Shown: positions 36,879 through 44,575 of the stretch, piece by piece
How the letters are laid out: every line of letters begins with the position of its first letter
Position numbering within the stretch: the stretch's first letter is position 1
NCBI RefSeq assembly: GCF_048820895.1
Contig: NZ_JBMERQ010000003.1
Span: 62,001 to 126,000, forward strand
Reading direction: 5' to 3'
Length of the DNA: 64,000 nucleotides
Source: Cribrihabitans_A neustonicus
GTDB taxonomy: Bacteria; Pseudomonadota; Alphaproteobacteria; Rhodobacterales; Rhodobacteraceae
The notes under the pieces: generated by a model
Seen by the model: only the letters and a program-made list of their open reading frames with translations
The model's database searches: none
Told to the model about the DNA's origin: nothing
Position numbers and translations under genes: made by a program

Positions 36879-38023
36879 CATTGGAGCTGACCTTCCAGGG
36901 CGGCGATGTGCTGCGGCCCGAGGGGGTGGAGCGCGCCGGCGAAATTGCTATTGGCGGCGGGCTGGTCTCGGGCGCTCCTGCAGGGCGGCGGGTCGATCTC
37001 ACAGGTTACCTGGTGCTGCCGGGCATCGTCGATCTGCATGGTGACGGTTTCGAGCGCCACCTGGCGCCGCGCCGCGGCGCGATGAAGCAGATGGCGGAGG
37101 GCGTCGCGGCGGCGGAGGCCGAGCTTGCGGCCAATGGGATCACCACCGCTGTGCTGGCGCAGTTCTATTCCTGGGAAGGCGGCCTGCGCGGGCCGGAGTT
37201 TGCCGCCCAGGTCTTTGCCGCGATCAGGGATGTGCGCGGGAGCCTGGTGACGGACCTGCTGCCGCAGCTGCGCCTGGAGATCCACATGCTGGAGCACTAC
37301 GCCGCGCTGCCTGGCAAGCTGGCGGAATGGCAGGTGCATTACGTCGTGTTCAACGACCACCTGCCGCACGACCGGCTGGCCGAGGGTAAAAAACCGCCGC
37401 GGCTGACGGGCCAGGCGCTGAAAGCCGGGCGCAACCCCGAGGTGCATTGGCAGATGATGAAGGACATGCACGCCCGCCGCGGTGAGCTGCCCGCTGCGCT
37501 CTCGGCGCTGTGCGAGGCGCTCGCGGAATTGGGTGTCCGGTTGGGCAGCCATGACGACCGCACCGCGCAGGACCGGGTGCTGTGGCGCAACAGGGGGGCG
37601 CGGATCGCGGAGTTTCCGGAAACCGCCGAGGCGGCGGAAGCCGCTCGCGCTGCGGGGGATGCGGTGATCCTCGGCTCGCCCAACGTGGTGCGCGGCGGCT
37701 CGCACAAGGGCAATGCCTCGGCACTGGACCTGATCGCCATGGGACTCTGCGATGCGCTGGCCTCGGACTACCACTACCCCAGCCCGCGCCGTGCGGCGCT
37801 GATGCTGGGACGTTCGGGACTGCTGGACCTGGCAGGTGCCTGGCGGCTGGTTTCGGAAGGGCCGGCGCGGGTTCTGGGCCTCGTGGACCGCGGCCGGCTG
37901 GCGCCGGGGCTCAGGGCCGACATCGTTGTACTTGAGAAGGAAAGCCTGCGCGTCGCTGCTACCCTATCTGGCGGGCGGGTGAGCTACATGGCGGGCGATG
38001 TGGCGGCGCGGTTCTTCGCCTAG
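36875..38023 (+). CDS. phnM: Alpha-D-ribose 1-methylphosphonate 5-triphosphate diphosphatase (orphan PhnM)
   Basis: A 382-residue amidohydrolase-fold enzyme. In the C-P lyase pathway PhnM removes pyrophosphate from ribose 1-methylphosphonate 5-triphosphate. Visible signs are LPGIVDLHGDGFERHLAPRRG (split at 20: LPGIVDLHGDGFERH), HDDRTAQDRVLW, the family motif ILGSPNVVRGGSHKGNAS (about 267-284), and ALASDYHYPSP with the metal aspartate. The C-terminal stretch GRLAPGLRADIVVLEKE is usual for amidohydrolases. No other phn gene is in the window, so it may be an orphan copy or act on another substrate. The start overlaps the lipase stop by four bases. Confidence 0.88.
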   Translation: MTLELTFQGGDVLRPEGVERAGEIAIGGGLVSGAPAGRRVDLTGYLVLPGIVDLHGDGFERHLAPRRGAMKQMAEGVAAAEAELAANGITTAVLAQFYSWEGGLRGPEFAAQVFAAIRDVRGSLVTDLLPQLRLEIHMLEHYAALPGKLAEWQVHYVVFNDHLPHDRLAEGKKPPRLTGQALKAGRNPEVHWQMMKDMHARRGELPAALSALCEALAELGVRLGSHDDRTAQDRVLWRNRGARIAEFPETAEAAEAARAAGDAVILGSPNVVRGGSHKGNASALDLIAMGLCDALASDYHYPSPRRAALMLGRSGLLDLAGAWRLVSEGPARVLGLVDRGRLAPGLRADIVVLEKESLRVAATLSGGRVSYMAGDVAARFFA

Positions 38024-38123
38024 CAGGGCAGGGAGCGCCGCTCATCAGGCCGGATGGCCCTCTTTGCGGCGCGTGAAACCGGCGCGGCCGCTTTCACCTG
38101 TACGCCCGCACCCGGCGGCGCTG

Positions 38124-38144
38124 CTTTCTGACCCGAAATACCCC
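38124..38144. repeat. Dispersed intergenic repeat, copy 2 (inverse orientation)
   Basis: CTTTCTGACCCGAAATACCCC is the reverse complement of GGGGTATTTCGGG plus a matching CAGAAAG tail, as at 35062-35082. It lies between phnM and purK, convergent genes. Next to it CCGCGGCGCAGCCGCGG (from about 38151) can form a hairpin. Confidence 0.6.
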
Positions 38145-38199
38145 GGGGGAGCCGCGGCGCAGCCGCGGCGGGGAAAGCGCCCCCATACCGGACCCGGCT

Positions 38200-39276
38200 T
38201 CAGTCCTGCGGCCGGATGATCCGGTTCACATGGCCCATCTTGCGGCCCGGCTTGGCCTCGGCCTTGCCGTAGAGATGGAGGGCGCAGTCGCGTTCCCGGG
38301 CCAGTTCCGGCACCCGTTCCATGTCGCTGCCGATCAGGTTCTCCATCACAACATCGCAGTGCCGCTGCCCGTCGCCAAGCGGCCAGCCTGCCACCGCGCG
38401 GATGTGCTGTTCGAACTGGTCTACGCTGCAGCCGTTCTGGGTCCAGTGGCCGGAGTTGTGCACCCGCGGAGCAATTTCGTTGACGATCAGCCCGGCCGGA
38501 GTGACGAAGAGCTCGACCCCGAGGACACCAGCATAATCCAGCGCGTTCAGGATCTTTCCCGCCATCAGCACCGCGTCCATGCGCTGCGTCTTGCTGAGCC
38601 GCGCGGGTACCGTCGTGGTATGCAGGATGCCGTCGCGGTGGACGTTTTCGCCCGGGTCGTAACAGGCGATCTCGCCGCTGGGGCTGCGCGCGGCGATGAC
38701 CGAGACCTCGTGGCTGAACTCGACGAACCCTTCCAGCACCGCGGGCGCCCCGGCCATCGCGGCGAGCGCCTCGGGCGCGTCTTCCGGCGACATGATCCGC
38801 GCCTGCCCTTTGCCGTCATAGCCGAAGCGGCGGGTTTTCAGGATTGCGGGCGTGCCGATTTCCGCCAGCGCGGTTTCGAGGCTCGCGTGATCAGCGATGT
38901 CTGCGAAAGGCGCGGTCCGGAGGCCGAGGTCCCGCAGGAAGGTCTTTTCGGTCAGCCGGTCCTGGCTGATGCGCAGCGCTTCGCGGCCCGGGCGGATAGG
39001 CTTCCGCGCTTCCAGCAGATCAAGCGCGGAGGTCGGGATGTTCTCGAACTCGTAGGTGATCACATCGACCGATGCGGCAAAGGCGGAAAGCGCCGCGGCG
39101 TCCTCATAGCCCGCGGTTGTGACCTGGGCTGCCACGTCGCCTGCGGGCGGGTTCTTGCCCGGCTCGAAGATATGGGTCTTGAAACCGAGGCGGGAGGCCG
39201 CGGCCGAGAGCATCCGGCCAAGCTGGCCGCCGCCGAGGATGCCGATGGTGGCGCCGGGAGCGAGCATCTCAGTCAT
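38200..39276 (-). CDS. purK: 5-(carboxyamino)imidazole ribonucleotide synthase
   Basis: A 358-residue ATP-grasp enzyme that carboxylates AIR to N5-CAIR in purine synthesis. It starts with the preATP-grasp motif IGILGGGQLGRMLSAAA (about 12-28), has KTRRFGYDGKGQ (about 150-161), and the metal site GVELFVTPAGLIVNEIAPRVHNSGHWT (shown in parts: GVELFV and NEIAPRVHNSGHWT). ATG 39276 has GGAGGAG seven bases upstream and overlaps the purE stop by eight bases, so the two are coupled. Confidence 0.96.
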   Translation of the reverse strand: MTEMLAPGATIGILGGGQLGRMLSAAASRLGFKTHIFEPGKNPPAGDVAAQVTTAGYEDAAALSAFAASVDVITYEFENIPTSALDLLEARKPIRPGREALRISQDRLTEKTFLRDLGLRTAPFADIADHASLETALAEIGTPAILKTRRFGYDGKGQARIMSPEDAPEALAAMAGAPAVLEGFVEFSHEVSVIAARSPSGEIACYDPGENVHRDGILHTTTVPARLSKTQRMDAVLMAGKILNALDYAGVLGVELFVTPAGLIVNEIAPRVHNSGHWTQNGCSVDQFEQHIRAVAGWPLGDGQRHCDVVMENLIGSDMERVPELARERDCALHLYGKAEAKPGRKMGHVNRIIRPQD

Positions 39277-39757
39277 CGACCGGCTCCTCCGGGATCGAGG
39301 CGGAGAGCGCCGTGCGCCAGGCATCCAGCCGTTTGGCGAGATCCGCGTCCTGCAGTGCCAGGATGCCGGCCGCCATCAGCCCGGCGTTGGCCGCGCCTGC
39401 CGCGCCGATCGCCATGGTCGCAACCGGGAAGCCCTTGGGCATCTGCACGATGGAATAGAGCGAATCGACGCCGGAGAGCGCCCGGGTCTGGACCGGCACG
39501 CCCACCACCGGCACCCGGGTCTTGGAGGCCACCATGCCGGGCAGGTGCGCGGCCCCGCCGGCGCCTGCGATGATCACCTGCAGGCCGCGCTCTGCCGCGG
39601 ATTTCCCGTAGCTCCACAGCCGGTCCGGGGTGCGGTGGGCGGAGACGATTTTTGCCTCATATTCGATGCCCAGTTCTTCCAGAATATTGGCGGCTTCCTT
39701 CATGGTGGGCCAGTCGGATTGGCTGCCCATGATGATGCCTACCTTGATGTCGGCCAT
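39269..39757 (-). CDS. purE: N5-carboxyaminoimidazole ribonucleotide mutase
   Basis: A 162-residue class I PurE that converts N5-CAIR to CAIR. The phosphate loop IIMGSQSDWPTM (about 8-19), the SAHRTPDRL loop with the catalytic His (about 39-47), and AGAGGAAHLPGMVAS are all present. It leads the purEK operon. Confidence 0.97.
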   Translation of the reverse strand: MADIKVGIIMGSQSDWPTMKEAANILEELGIEYEAKIVSAHRTPDRLWSYGKSAAERGLQVIIAGAGGAAHLPGMVASKTRVPVVGVPVQTRALSGVDSLYSIVQMPKGFPVATMAIGAAGAANAGLMAAGILALQDADLAKRLDAWRTALSASIPEEPVDD

Positions 39758-40037
39758 GGCTGGTGGCTCCTGTCGCGGCTTGTGGAGCGCGCACTATAGG
39801 GAAACTGGGGTTTTGCGCAATGCGGCTTGCGGCGGAAAACGGGCGGATTTGCCCTGTTTTACGGGCCCTGGCGCGATGCCGCAGAGGGGCGGGCTCCCGC
39901 CCGCGCGGCATGCAGCCGAGCTGCACCACCTTGCGGTTGGGCGTGGCGCCGCACGGGCATGCGGCGCGGAGATGCGCGGAATGGCTTGCGCGATGCGGGA
40001 GTCTGGGGCAGGGTGGCTGCCGGATAGGAAGAGTGTG

Positions 40038-40352
40038 ATGCTGGAACTGCGCCCCAATTGCGAGCTGTGCGATAAGGATCTGCCGCCGGATTCGGTGGAG
40101 GCGCGGATCTGTTCCTATGAGTGTACCTATTGCGCGGACTGCGTGGAGCAGGTGCTGCACGATGTCTGCCCCATTTGCGGCGGCGGCTTTGCGCCGCGGC
40201 CGATCAGGCCGCAAAATGCGTGGCGGGCGGAACTGAAGCTGGGGCTGGGGCATCATCCGGCCTCGGGCAAGCGGGTGCATTCCAAGTTCAGCCGGGAGGA
40301 TATTGCAGAGCATGTGGCACGGATCCGGCATTTGAAGCCGGAGAAAAGGTAA
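40038..40352 (+). CDS. DUF1272 domain protein, probable zinc-binding
   Basis: A 104-residue protein. The N-terminal 55 residues are the DUF1272 domain, with CELCDKDLP, CSYECTYCADC and CPICGGGFAPRPIRP, four or more CxxC-type pairs of a small zinc ribbon. The C-terminal tail (HHPASGKRVHSKFSREDIAEHVARI) is charged and unassigned. ATG 40038 has GGAAGAG upstream. The function is unknown. Confidence 0.85.
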   Translation: MLELRPNCELCDKDLPPDSVEARICSYECTYCADCVEQVLHDVCPICGGGFAPRPIRPQNAWRAELKLGLGHHPASGKRVHSKFSREDIAEHVARIRHLKPEKR

Positions 40353-40397
40353 CCGAAGCTGCCGGAAGAGCGGCTCTGGAGCTTTGCGGGATCAGTC

Positions 40398-40650
40398 CCG
40401 CTGCTGCGGCAGGATCCGCCGCTCGGCATGTTGTTCTGTATGCCGGGGTTTTCCATGCAGCCGCGCCTGCTCACGCTGGAGATTGCCATGATGCCGGCGA
40501 TGCTAGATCGCTGGCGCGATCGCGGCCGGCAGGATGGAGAGCATCGCGGCGAGGCTGAACTCCGGAACCACGAATTCCGGCCCGGCGAACCGCTCGGCTG
40601 CCGTCGCGGGAGCGGGCTTCTCGCAGGCCGTTTTGACAGGCTTGACCATC
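40398..40650 (-). pseudogene. Decayed uracil/xanthine permease (NCS2) fragment
   Basis: Read on the minus strand, one frame gives FVVPEFSLAAMLSILPAAIAPAI and then a TAG at 40503-40505, where NCS2 permeases have glutamate (AIEH). A few bases on, after an apparent two-base deletion, the next frame continues HIAGIMAISSVSRRGCMENPG and then IQNNMPSGG, matching the EHIGxIxAIxSV..KDYxxxPGIxRTLxGDG region of the family. About 60 residues of a protein of roughly 450 remain. The ends are approximate. The nonsense codon and frameshift argue for a dead gene. Confidence 0.6.
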
Positions 40651-40830
40651 CGGTAAGGCCGGCGGCTGCCTACCTGATGCTCAATCCGAGCGGGTCGCCT
40701 TTGGTGAGGTAGAATGCGTGCGAGACAAAGGCACCAGTGCTTTCGCAGGAAGCTGGTTTAGCACGGGAGAGTGGCGTATCTATGCAGATCAAGGCTCGTC
40801 CGTTGGCCGCCGCCGTGCCAGCATAGGCCG
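40651..40830. other. Intergenic region, no supported gene
   Basis: This part between the permease remnant and the DUF465 gene has a minus frame of about 55 codons without a start and with no recognisable family. It may be further debris from the lost locus. Confidence 0.4.
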
Positions 40831-41055
40831 TCAGGCTATGATATCCGGGGTCAGCCGGTCTTCGATCAGCGCGATCTTGTCTTTCAGGACGAGCTTTTGC
40901 TTCTTCAGGCGGCGGATGGTGAGCTGATCACCGGTGCCGCGGTCTTCAAGCGCCGAAATTGCGGCGTCCAGGTCGCGGTGCTGACGGCGGAAAACTTCCA
41001 GCTCAACCTTCAATACCTCATCGGTCTTCATCGAAATATCGGTGGGGGCATTCAT
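40831..41055 (-). CDS. YdcH family protein (DUF465)
   Basis: A 74-residue, highly charged protein that is predicted to be two antiparallel helices: ELEVFRRQHRDLDAAISALED and LTIRRLKKQKLVLKDKIALIED (shown in parts: ELEVFRRQHRDLDAAI and LTIRRLKKQKLVLKDK). The RRLKKQKLVLKDKI core is the DUF465 signature. The role is unknown. ATG 41031 (MKTDEV) is an alternative start. Confidence 0.85.
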   Translation of the reverse strand: MNAPTDISMKTDEVLKVELEVFRRQHRDLDAAISALEDRGTGDQLTIRRLKKQKLVLKDKIALIEDRLTPDIIA

Positions 41056-41284
41056 GGGCGACTCTGCAAGCTGATGAATGGGGTAGGCGGCAAGATACTT
41101 CCTTAACGGTTGTTCGGCTAGTCTCGGCAGACGTTATTTGGGGCTAAGCGGCATGCAGGGCGCAATTTTCCGGGCTGGCGTCTCCTGGCGGTGCGGCAGC
41201 GGAAACCTGCGCGCAGCGGGCGTCAAGTCCTGCGCCGGGGCCGGAATAATTTCGCGCCGTTCCCTGCGCAAATGCGCGCATGGC

Positions 41285-41313
41285 CTTGTGATCGGGGAGA
41301 ATCTTCCCATATT
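41285..41313 (+). promoter_or_regulatory. Predicted RpoH (heat-shock) promoter of hsp20
   Basis: CTTGTG (41285-41290) and CCATATT (41307-41313) with 16 bases between fit the alphaproteobacterial RpoH pattern CTTGAC/CYTATNT. The site would give a leader of about 60 bases before the hsp20 start. Confidence 0.6.
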
Positions 41314-41322
41314 CTTGCAGGA

Positions 41323-41374
41323 GCGGCCGCCGGAACAGGGGCCGCACAGACCCGTCGCTTTCGAACAAAGGACG
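41323..41374 (+). promoter_or_regulatory. ROSE-like RNA thermometer in the hsp20 leader
   Basis: The 3' hairpin pairs CGTC-G-CTTT (41353-41361) with AAAGGACG (41367-41374) around CGAAC, leaving G57 (41357) bulged. The paired AAAGGA is the ribosome site, eight bases before the GTG start. TCGCT with its bulged G opposite AGGA is the U(U/C)GCU hallmark of ROSE elements on small heat-shock genes of alphaproteobacteria. An upstream hairpin pairs GCGGCC (41323-41328) with GGCCGC (41340-41345). Melting at heat-shock temperature would free the ribosome site. Confidence 0.75.
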
Positions 41375-41380
41375 AAAAAA

Positions 41381-41794
41381 GTGTCGAAACTTACTTTGGG
41401 CTCTTACCCGCACATGCTGGGGTTCGAGCAGCTGGAACGCCTCCTGGAACGCTCGGCGAAGTCGGGCAACGAGGGTTACCCCCCGTACAATATCGAACAA
41501 ACCTCCGATCATTCCTACCGGATCACCCTGGCCGTCGCCGGCTTTGCCGAAGACGACCTCACCATCACGGTCGAGGACCGGCAGCTGGTGATCCGCGGCC
41601 GCCAGCGCGACGACAGCGACGGGCGGGTGTTCCTCCACCGCGGCATCGCCGCCCGCCAGTTCCAGCGCATGTTCGTGCTGGCCGATGGCGTGGAAGTGGG
41701 CGAAGCGGTGATGGAAAATGGCTTGCTGCACGTGGATTTGACCCGCGCGCGGCCGGAAACGGTGGTTCAGACGATCAACATCAGAAAGGGGTAA
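41381..41794 (+). CDS. Small heat-shock protein, Hsp20/IbpA family
   Basis: A 137-residue alpha-crystallin-domain chaperone that holds unfolding proteins. The domain spans about residues 35-130, from YPPYNIEQTSDHSYRITLAVAGF to the conserved ENGLLHVDL. The N-terminal GFEQLERLLERSAKS is IbpA-like, and the C-terminal I-x-I anchor is INI (TVVQTINIRKG). The GTG start is set by the AAAGGA site and the family N-terminus. It is followed by a DUF1150 gene, a common alphaproteobacterial pair. Confidence 0.94.
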   Translation: MSKLTLGSYPHMLGFEQLERLLERSAKSGNEGYPPYNIEQTSDHSYRITLAVAGFAEDDLTITVEDRQLVIRGRQRDDSDGRVFLHRGIAARQFQRMFVLADGVEVGEAVMENGLLHVDLTRARPETVVQTINIRKG

Positions 41795-41799
41795 GAGCG

Positions 41800-42024
41800 A
41801 TGCACACACCGTATGACTTCAACGATGCCGGACAGCGGACCGTCTACGTGAAGGCGGTCAATGTGGCGGATTTGCCCAAGGAAGTGCAGGCGGGGGCGGG
41901 CGGCCGGAAGCATCTCTATTCGGTCCACGACACCTCTGGCGGGCAGCTGGCGCTGGTCGCGGACCGCCGCCTGGCCTTCGTGCTGGCGCGGCAGAACGAT
42001 TTCACTCCGGTACCGGTTCACTGA
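41800..42024 (+). CDS. DUF1150 family protein
   Basis: A 74-residue protein matching DUF1150: VYVKAVNVADLP, a short insert, then GGQLALVADRRLAFVLARQN and the terminal PVPVH (PVSVH in relatives). It lies five bases after hsp20 and shares its transcript, so it is probably heat-induced. Its function is unknown. Confidence 0.85.
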   Translation: MHTPYDFNDAGQRTVYVKAVNVADLPKEVQAGAGGRKHLYSVHDTSGGQLALVADRRLAFVLARQNDFTPVPVH

Positions 42025-42076
42025 CGCGCCGGCGGCGGCCCATTGACGGCCGCTCTGGGTTTCCACAAGATGCGCG

Positions 42077-42100
42077 AGGCGGGCCTTGGCCCGCCTTTTT
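42077..42100 (+). terminator. Rho-independent terminator of hsp20-DUF1150
   Basis: AGGCGGGCC and GGCCCGCCT pair around TT and are followed by a T run, 53 bases after the DUF1150 stop. Confidence 0.9.
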
Positions 42101-42133
42101 ACTGCCGGGAGAAATACATGCTGGGAGGGCGTG

Positions 42134-43018
42134 ATGGCACGGTTTGACTTCGATTGGGTGGACGCATTCTCGTCGCGGGCCTTTGGCGGCAACGGCTGCG
42201 CGGTGGTGCATGGCGGCGCAGCCCTGCCGGAAGAGGTTTGCACCGCTTACGTGCGGGAGACTTCGCTGGTCGAATGCACCTTCACCGGCCCGTCCGAGGT
42301 GGCCGACATCAAGGTGCGCTATTTCCTCGCCAGCCGCGAAATCCCTTTTGCGGGCCACCCGACGCTCGCCACCGTGGCGGCGATGCGCGACCGCGGGCTG
42401 ATCGAAGGGGACAGCATCACTCTGGAGACCGGTGCCGGGCTGGTTCCGGTGCGGCTCGACGGCGGCATGATCGAGATGACACAGGTGGCCCCTCAGTTCG
42501 GCCCGTTTGCCGACCCCGCGCTGGTGGCTGCGGCGGTGTCGCTGCCCGAGGACGCGATTGTGGGCCAGCCGCGCAAGGTTTCAACCGGGCTGCCATTCTG
42601 CATCACCGTGCTGAAAAACCGCAAGGCGCTGGAGGCAGCGCGGCTGAACCTGAACGCGCTGCGGCGCCTTGGCGCTTCGCTCGGCGCGGATGGCATCGAC
42701 ATGATGGAGCCCTTTCTGGTGACGCTGGAAGGGGCGACCGGGGCGGGCGATACATTCTCGCGGCTGCTGATGGCCCCGCCAAGCCCGCCGGAAGACCCAT
42801 TCACCGGCTCCGCCACAGGTGCGATGGCCTCCTACCTCTGGCATCACGGCATGCTGGACAGCCCCGAATTCATTGCCGAACAGGGCCATGGCCTCGGCCG
42901 CCCCGGCCAGGCCCGCGTCAGCCGGATCGGCTCGGCGCAGGAGATTGAGGGCGTGCGGGTTGCGGGCGAAGGCTTTGTGCTGATGCGCGGTACGGTGGAT
43001 CTGCCGGAGCAGCTCTAA
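42134..43018 (+). CDS. PhzF family isomerase-like protein
   Basis: A 294-residue protein with the two-lobed diaminopimelate-epimerase fold. It has FDWVDAFSSRAFGGNGCAVV at the start, the catalytic glutamate region RETSLVECTF (about 44-53), REIPFAGHPTLATVAAM (about 75-91), and EDPFTGSATGAMASYLW in the second lobe. No phenazine genes are near, so it is one of the many PhzF relatives of unknown substrate. ATG 42134 is preferred to an upstream ATG inside the preceding terminator. Confidence 0.92.
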   Translation: MARFDFDWVDAFSSRAFGGNGCAVVHGGAALPEEVCTAYVRETSLVECTFTGPSEVADIKVRYFLASREIPFAGHPTLATVAAMRDRGLIEGDSITLETGAGLVPVRLDGGMIEMTQVAPQFGPFADPALVAAAVSLPEDAIVGQPRKVSTGLPFCITVLKNRKALEAARLNLNALRRLGASLGADGIDMMEPFLVTLEGATGAGDTFSRLLMAPPSPPEDPFTGSATGAMASYLWHHGMLDSPEFIAEQGHGLGRPGQARVSRIGSAQEIEGVRVAGEGFVLMRGTVDLPEQL

Positions 43019-43066
43019 GGATCAAGCTGCCGGCCGGACGCGCGCGGCAGGGCGGAACAGCGCTGC

Positions 43067-43099
43067 AAAGCCCCGGTATCCTCGATAACCGGGGCTTTT
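43067..43099 (+). terminator. Rho-independent terminator after the phzF-like gene
   Basis: AAGCCCCGGT and ACCGGGGCTT pair around ATCCTCGATA and are followed by TTTT. It lies about 50 bases past the stop; being symmetrical with A residues upstream, it could work in both directions. Confidence 0.88.
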
Positions 43100-43235
43100 G
43101 GCCGATTTGCCTGGCACGAACGCCAGTTCCGAGCCCATGAGCGGGCTGCGGCCGGGCCGCCTTTACCAATTGTTAGACGCGAGTAGGGAATAGTCCAAAC
43201 TGTTGTATTTGCTTTAAAACAAGGAAAAACAGAAG

Positions 43236-44468
43236 TTGCTCCAACGACAGACGCCCCGGCCTTCGCCCGACCGCCCTCACCAAGCTTCTCAGGAGGCGGA
43301 AAGGCTGGTCCAGCTCGCAAAATCGGAAACTCTGGCGGACGGCGGTTTGCGGACATCGCAGATCCTCGCGGCGGCGCTGGCCAAGGACCCGCAGCACCAT
43401 GAGGCGCAGGTGCTGCAGGAGCGGCTGCATCAGATGTTCGTCCCCCGCTGGCACTTCCCCATGCTCGCGGATACGGCGCGCAACCAGGCCTATGCCAGCG
43501 CGATTGCGGCAAAGGTGAAGCCGGGGGACGTGGTGCTGGATATCGGCTGTGGCGCCGGTCTGACGGCGATGCTGGCGGCGCGGGCGGGGGCAAAGCACGT
43601 TTACACCTGCGAGCAGCAGCCGCTGATCGCCGAGGCCGCCGCCCGTGTGATCGCGGACAATGGCCTGAGTGACAGGATCACGGTCATCCCGAAATGGTCT
43701 CACGACATCGTCGTCGGGGAGGATATTCCGGAACGGGCAGACGTCGTGATCTCGGAAATCGTCGATACAGTTCTGCTTGGCGAAGGGGCGCTCGCGACCC
43801 TCACCCACGCCATGGGTGCGCTTGCCAAACCCGATGCGCGCGCGATTCCCGAACGAGGGACACTGGTGGCGCAGCTGGTGGAGAGCCGCAAACTGCTGGA
43901 CCTCTGGCGGCCTCAGGAGGCAGAGGGCTTTGATCTGAGCGCGTTTCATCGCCTGGCGCGGGTTGCGCAGATCACGCCGAATGATCTAGACGCCTGCGAA
44001 CTGCGCTCCCTGGGTCCGGTAACCGGACTATTCAGCTTTGACTTTACGCGTCCGAGCATGACTCCGGCACGCGCGACGGAAGATCTCGCCTGTACCCGAA
44101 CCGGCACCGCTCATGCCGTCTTCGTCAGCTTCGAAATGGAACTGGCCCCCGGTATCGAGGTGTCTAATGGTTTGAACTCCGGCGGCCATTGGGGCCGCAC
44201 GGCCTTCCTGCTGGACCGTCCGGAACAGGCTGGGCCGGGTGACAGTTTGAAGATTACCGCGCAGCACGATGCGTCGCAGTTGAGTGTGTCCGTGCACGGT
44301 TGGGCGCCGCGCATGGAAGCGGCGGAACACCCTGCCGTATGGGTGAGCCAGGCCTGGAAAGAACGGCGCCGTCCGCGGGCCGGGGACAGCTTCACCTTGC
44401 CGGCGGGCGCGTCGTGGAACCCGGCTGAGGCCAAGGGCCCGCAGGCCAACGGGCCCGTCTGCCACTAG
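43236..44468 (+). CDS. PRMT-like SAM-dependent methyltransferase
   Basis: A 410-residue protein. A helical N-terminal part (about 1-75) precedes a methyltransferase domain with motif I VVLDIGCGAG (99-108), the acidic residue that binds ribose in YTCEQQP (Glu126), and ISEIVDTVLLGEG (172-184). In protein arginine methyltransferases a double-E loop lies at this last place (Glu174 and Glu183 here). A C-terminal beta barrel contains SGGHWGRTAFLL, similar to the PRMT THW region. Pipelines often label such bacterial proteins L11 methyltransferase. The TTG start is 11 bases after AAGGA; no earlier start fits. The substrate is unknown. Confidence 0.75.
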   Translation: MLQRQTPRPSPDRPHQASQEAERLVQLAKSETLADGGLRTSQILAAALAKDPQHHEAQVLQERLHQMFVPRWHFPMLADTARNQAYASAIAAKVKPGDVVLDIGCGAGLTAMLAARAGAKHVYTCEQQPLIAEAAARVIADNGLSDRITVIPKWSHDIVVGEDIPERADVVISEIVDTVLLGEGALATLTHAMGALAKPDARAIPERGTLVAQLVESRKLLDLWRPQEAEGFDLSAFHRLARVAQITPNDLDACELRSLGPVTGLFSFDFTRPSMTPARATEDLACTRTGTAHAVFVSFEMELAPGIEVSNGLNSGGHWGRTAFLLDRPEQAGPGDSLKITAQHDASQLSVSVHGWAPRMEAAEHPAVWVSQAWKERRRPRAGDSFTLPAGASWNPAEAKGPQANGPVCH

Positions 44469-44524
44469 ACAGGGCGGCGGGCTGCGGGGCCGGAACGATG
44501 CGGAAATTCCGGCCCTGAGAACGG

Positions 44525-44553
44525 AAAACGGCCCGCCGGCTGGCGGGCCGTTT
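44525..44553. terminator. Bidirectional terminator between the methyltransferase and sat-cysC
   Basis: ACGGCCCGCC and GGCGGGCCGT pair around GGCT, with AAAA before and TTT after, so it can end both convergent transcripts. Confidence 0.88.
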
Positions 44554-44575
44554 CTGTGTTGCGGGTTCGCCCGGA

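Larger units (their letters stand above)
41056..41380. other. Intergenic region with hsp20 control elements
   Basis: No protein gene is evident in the first 230 bases. The last 100 contain the hsp20 promoter, a GC hairpin and an RNA-thermometer-like hairpin, given as separate entries. Confidence 0.6.

Noticed and set aside
40651..40830. Minus frame of about 55 codons next to the permease remnant
   Set aside because: No start codon context and no recognisable homology; may be debris but not a gene.
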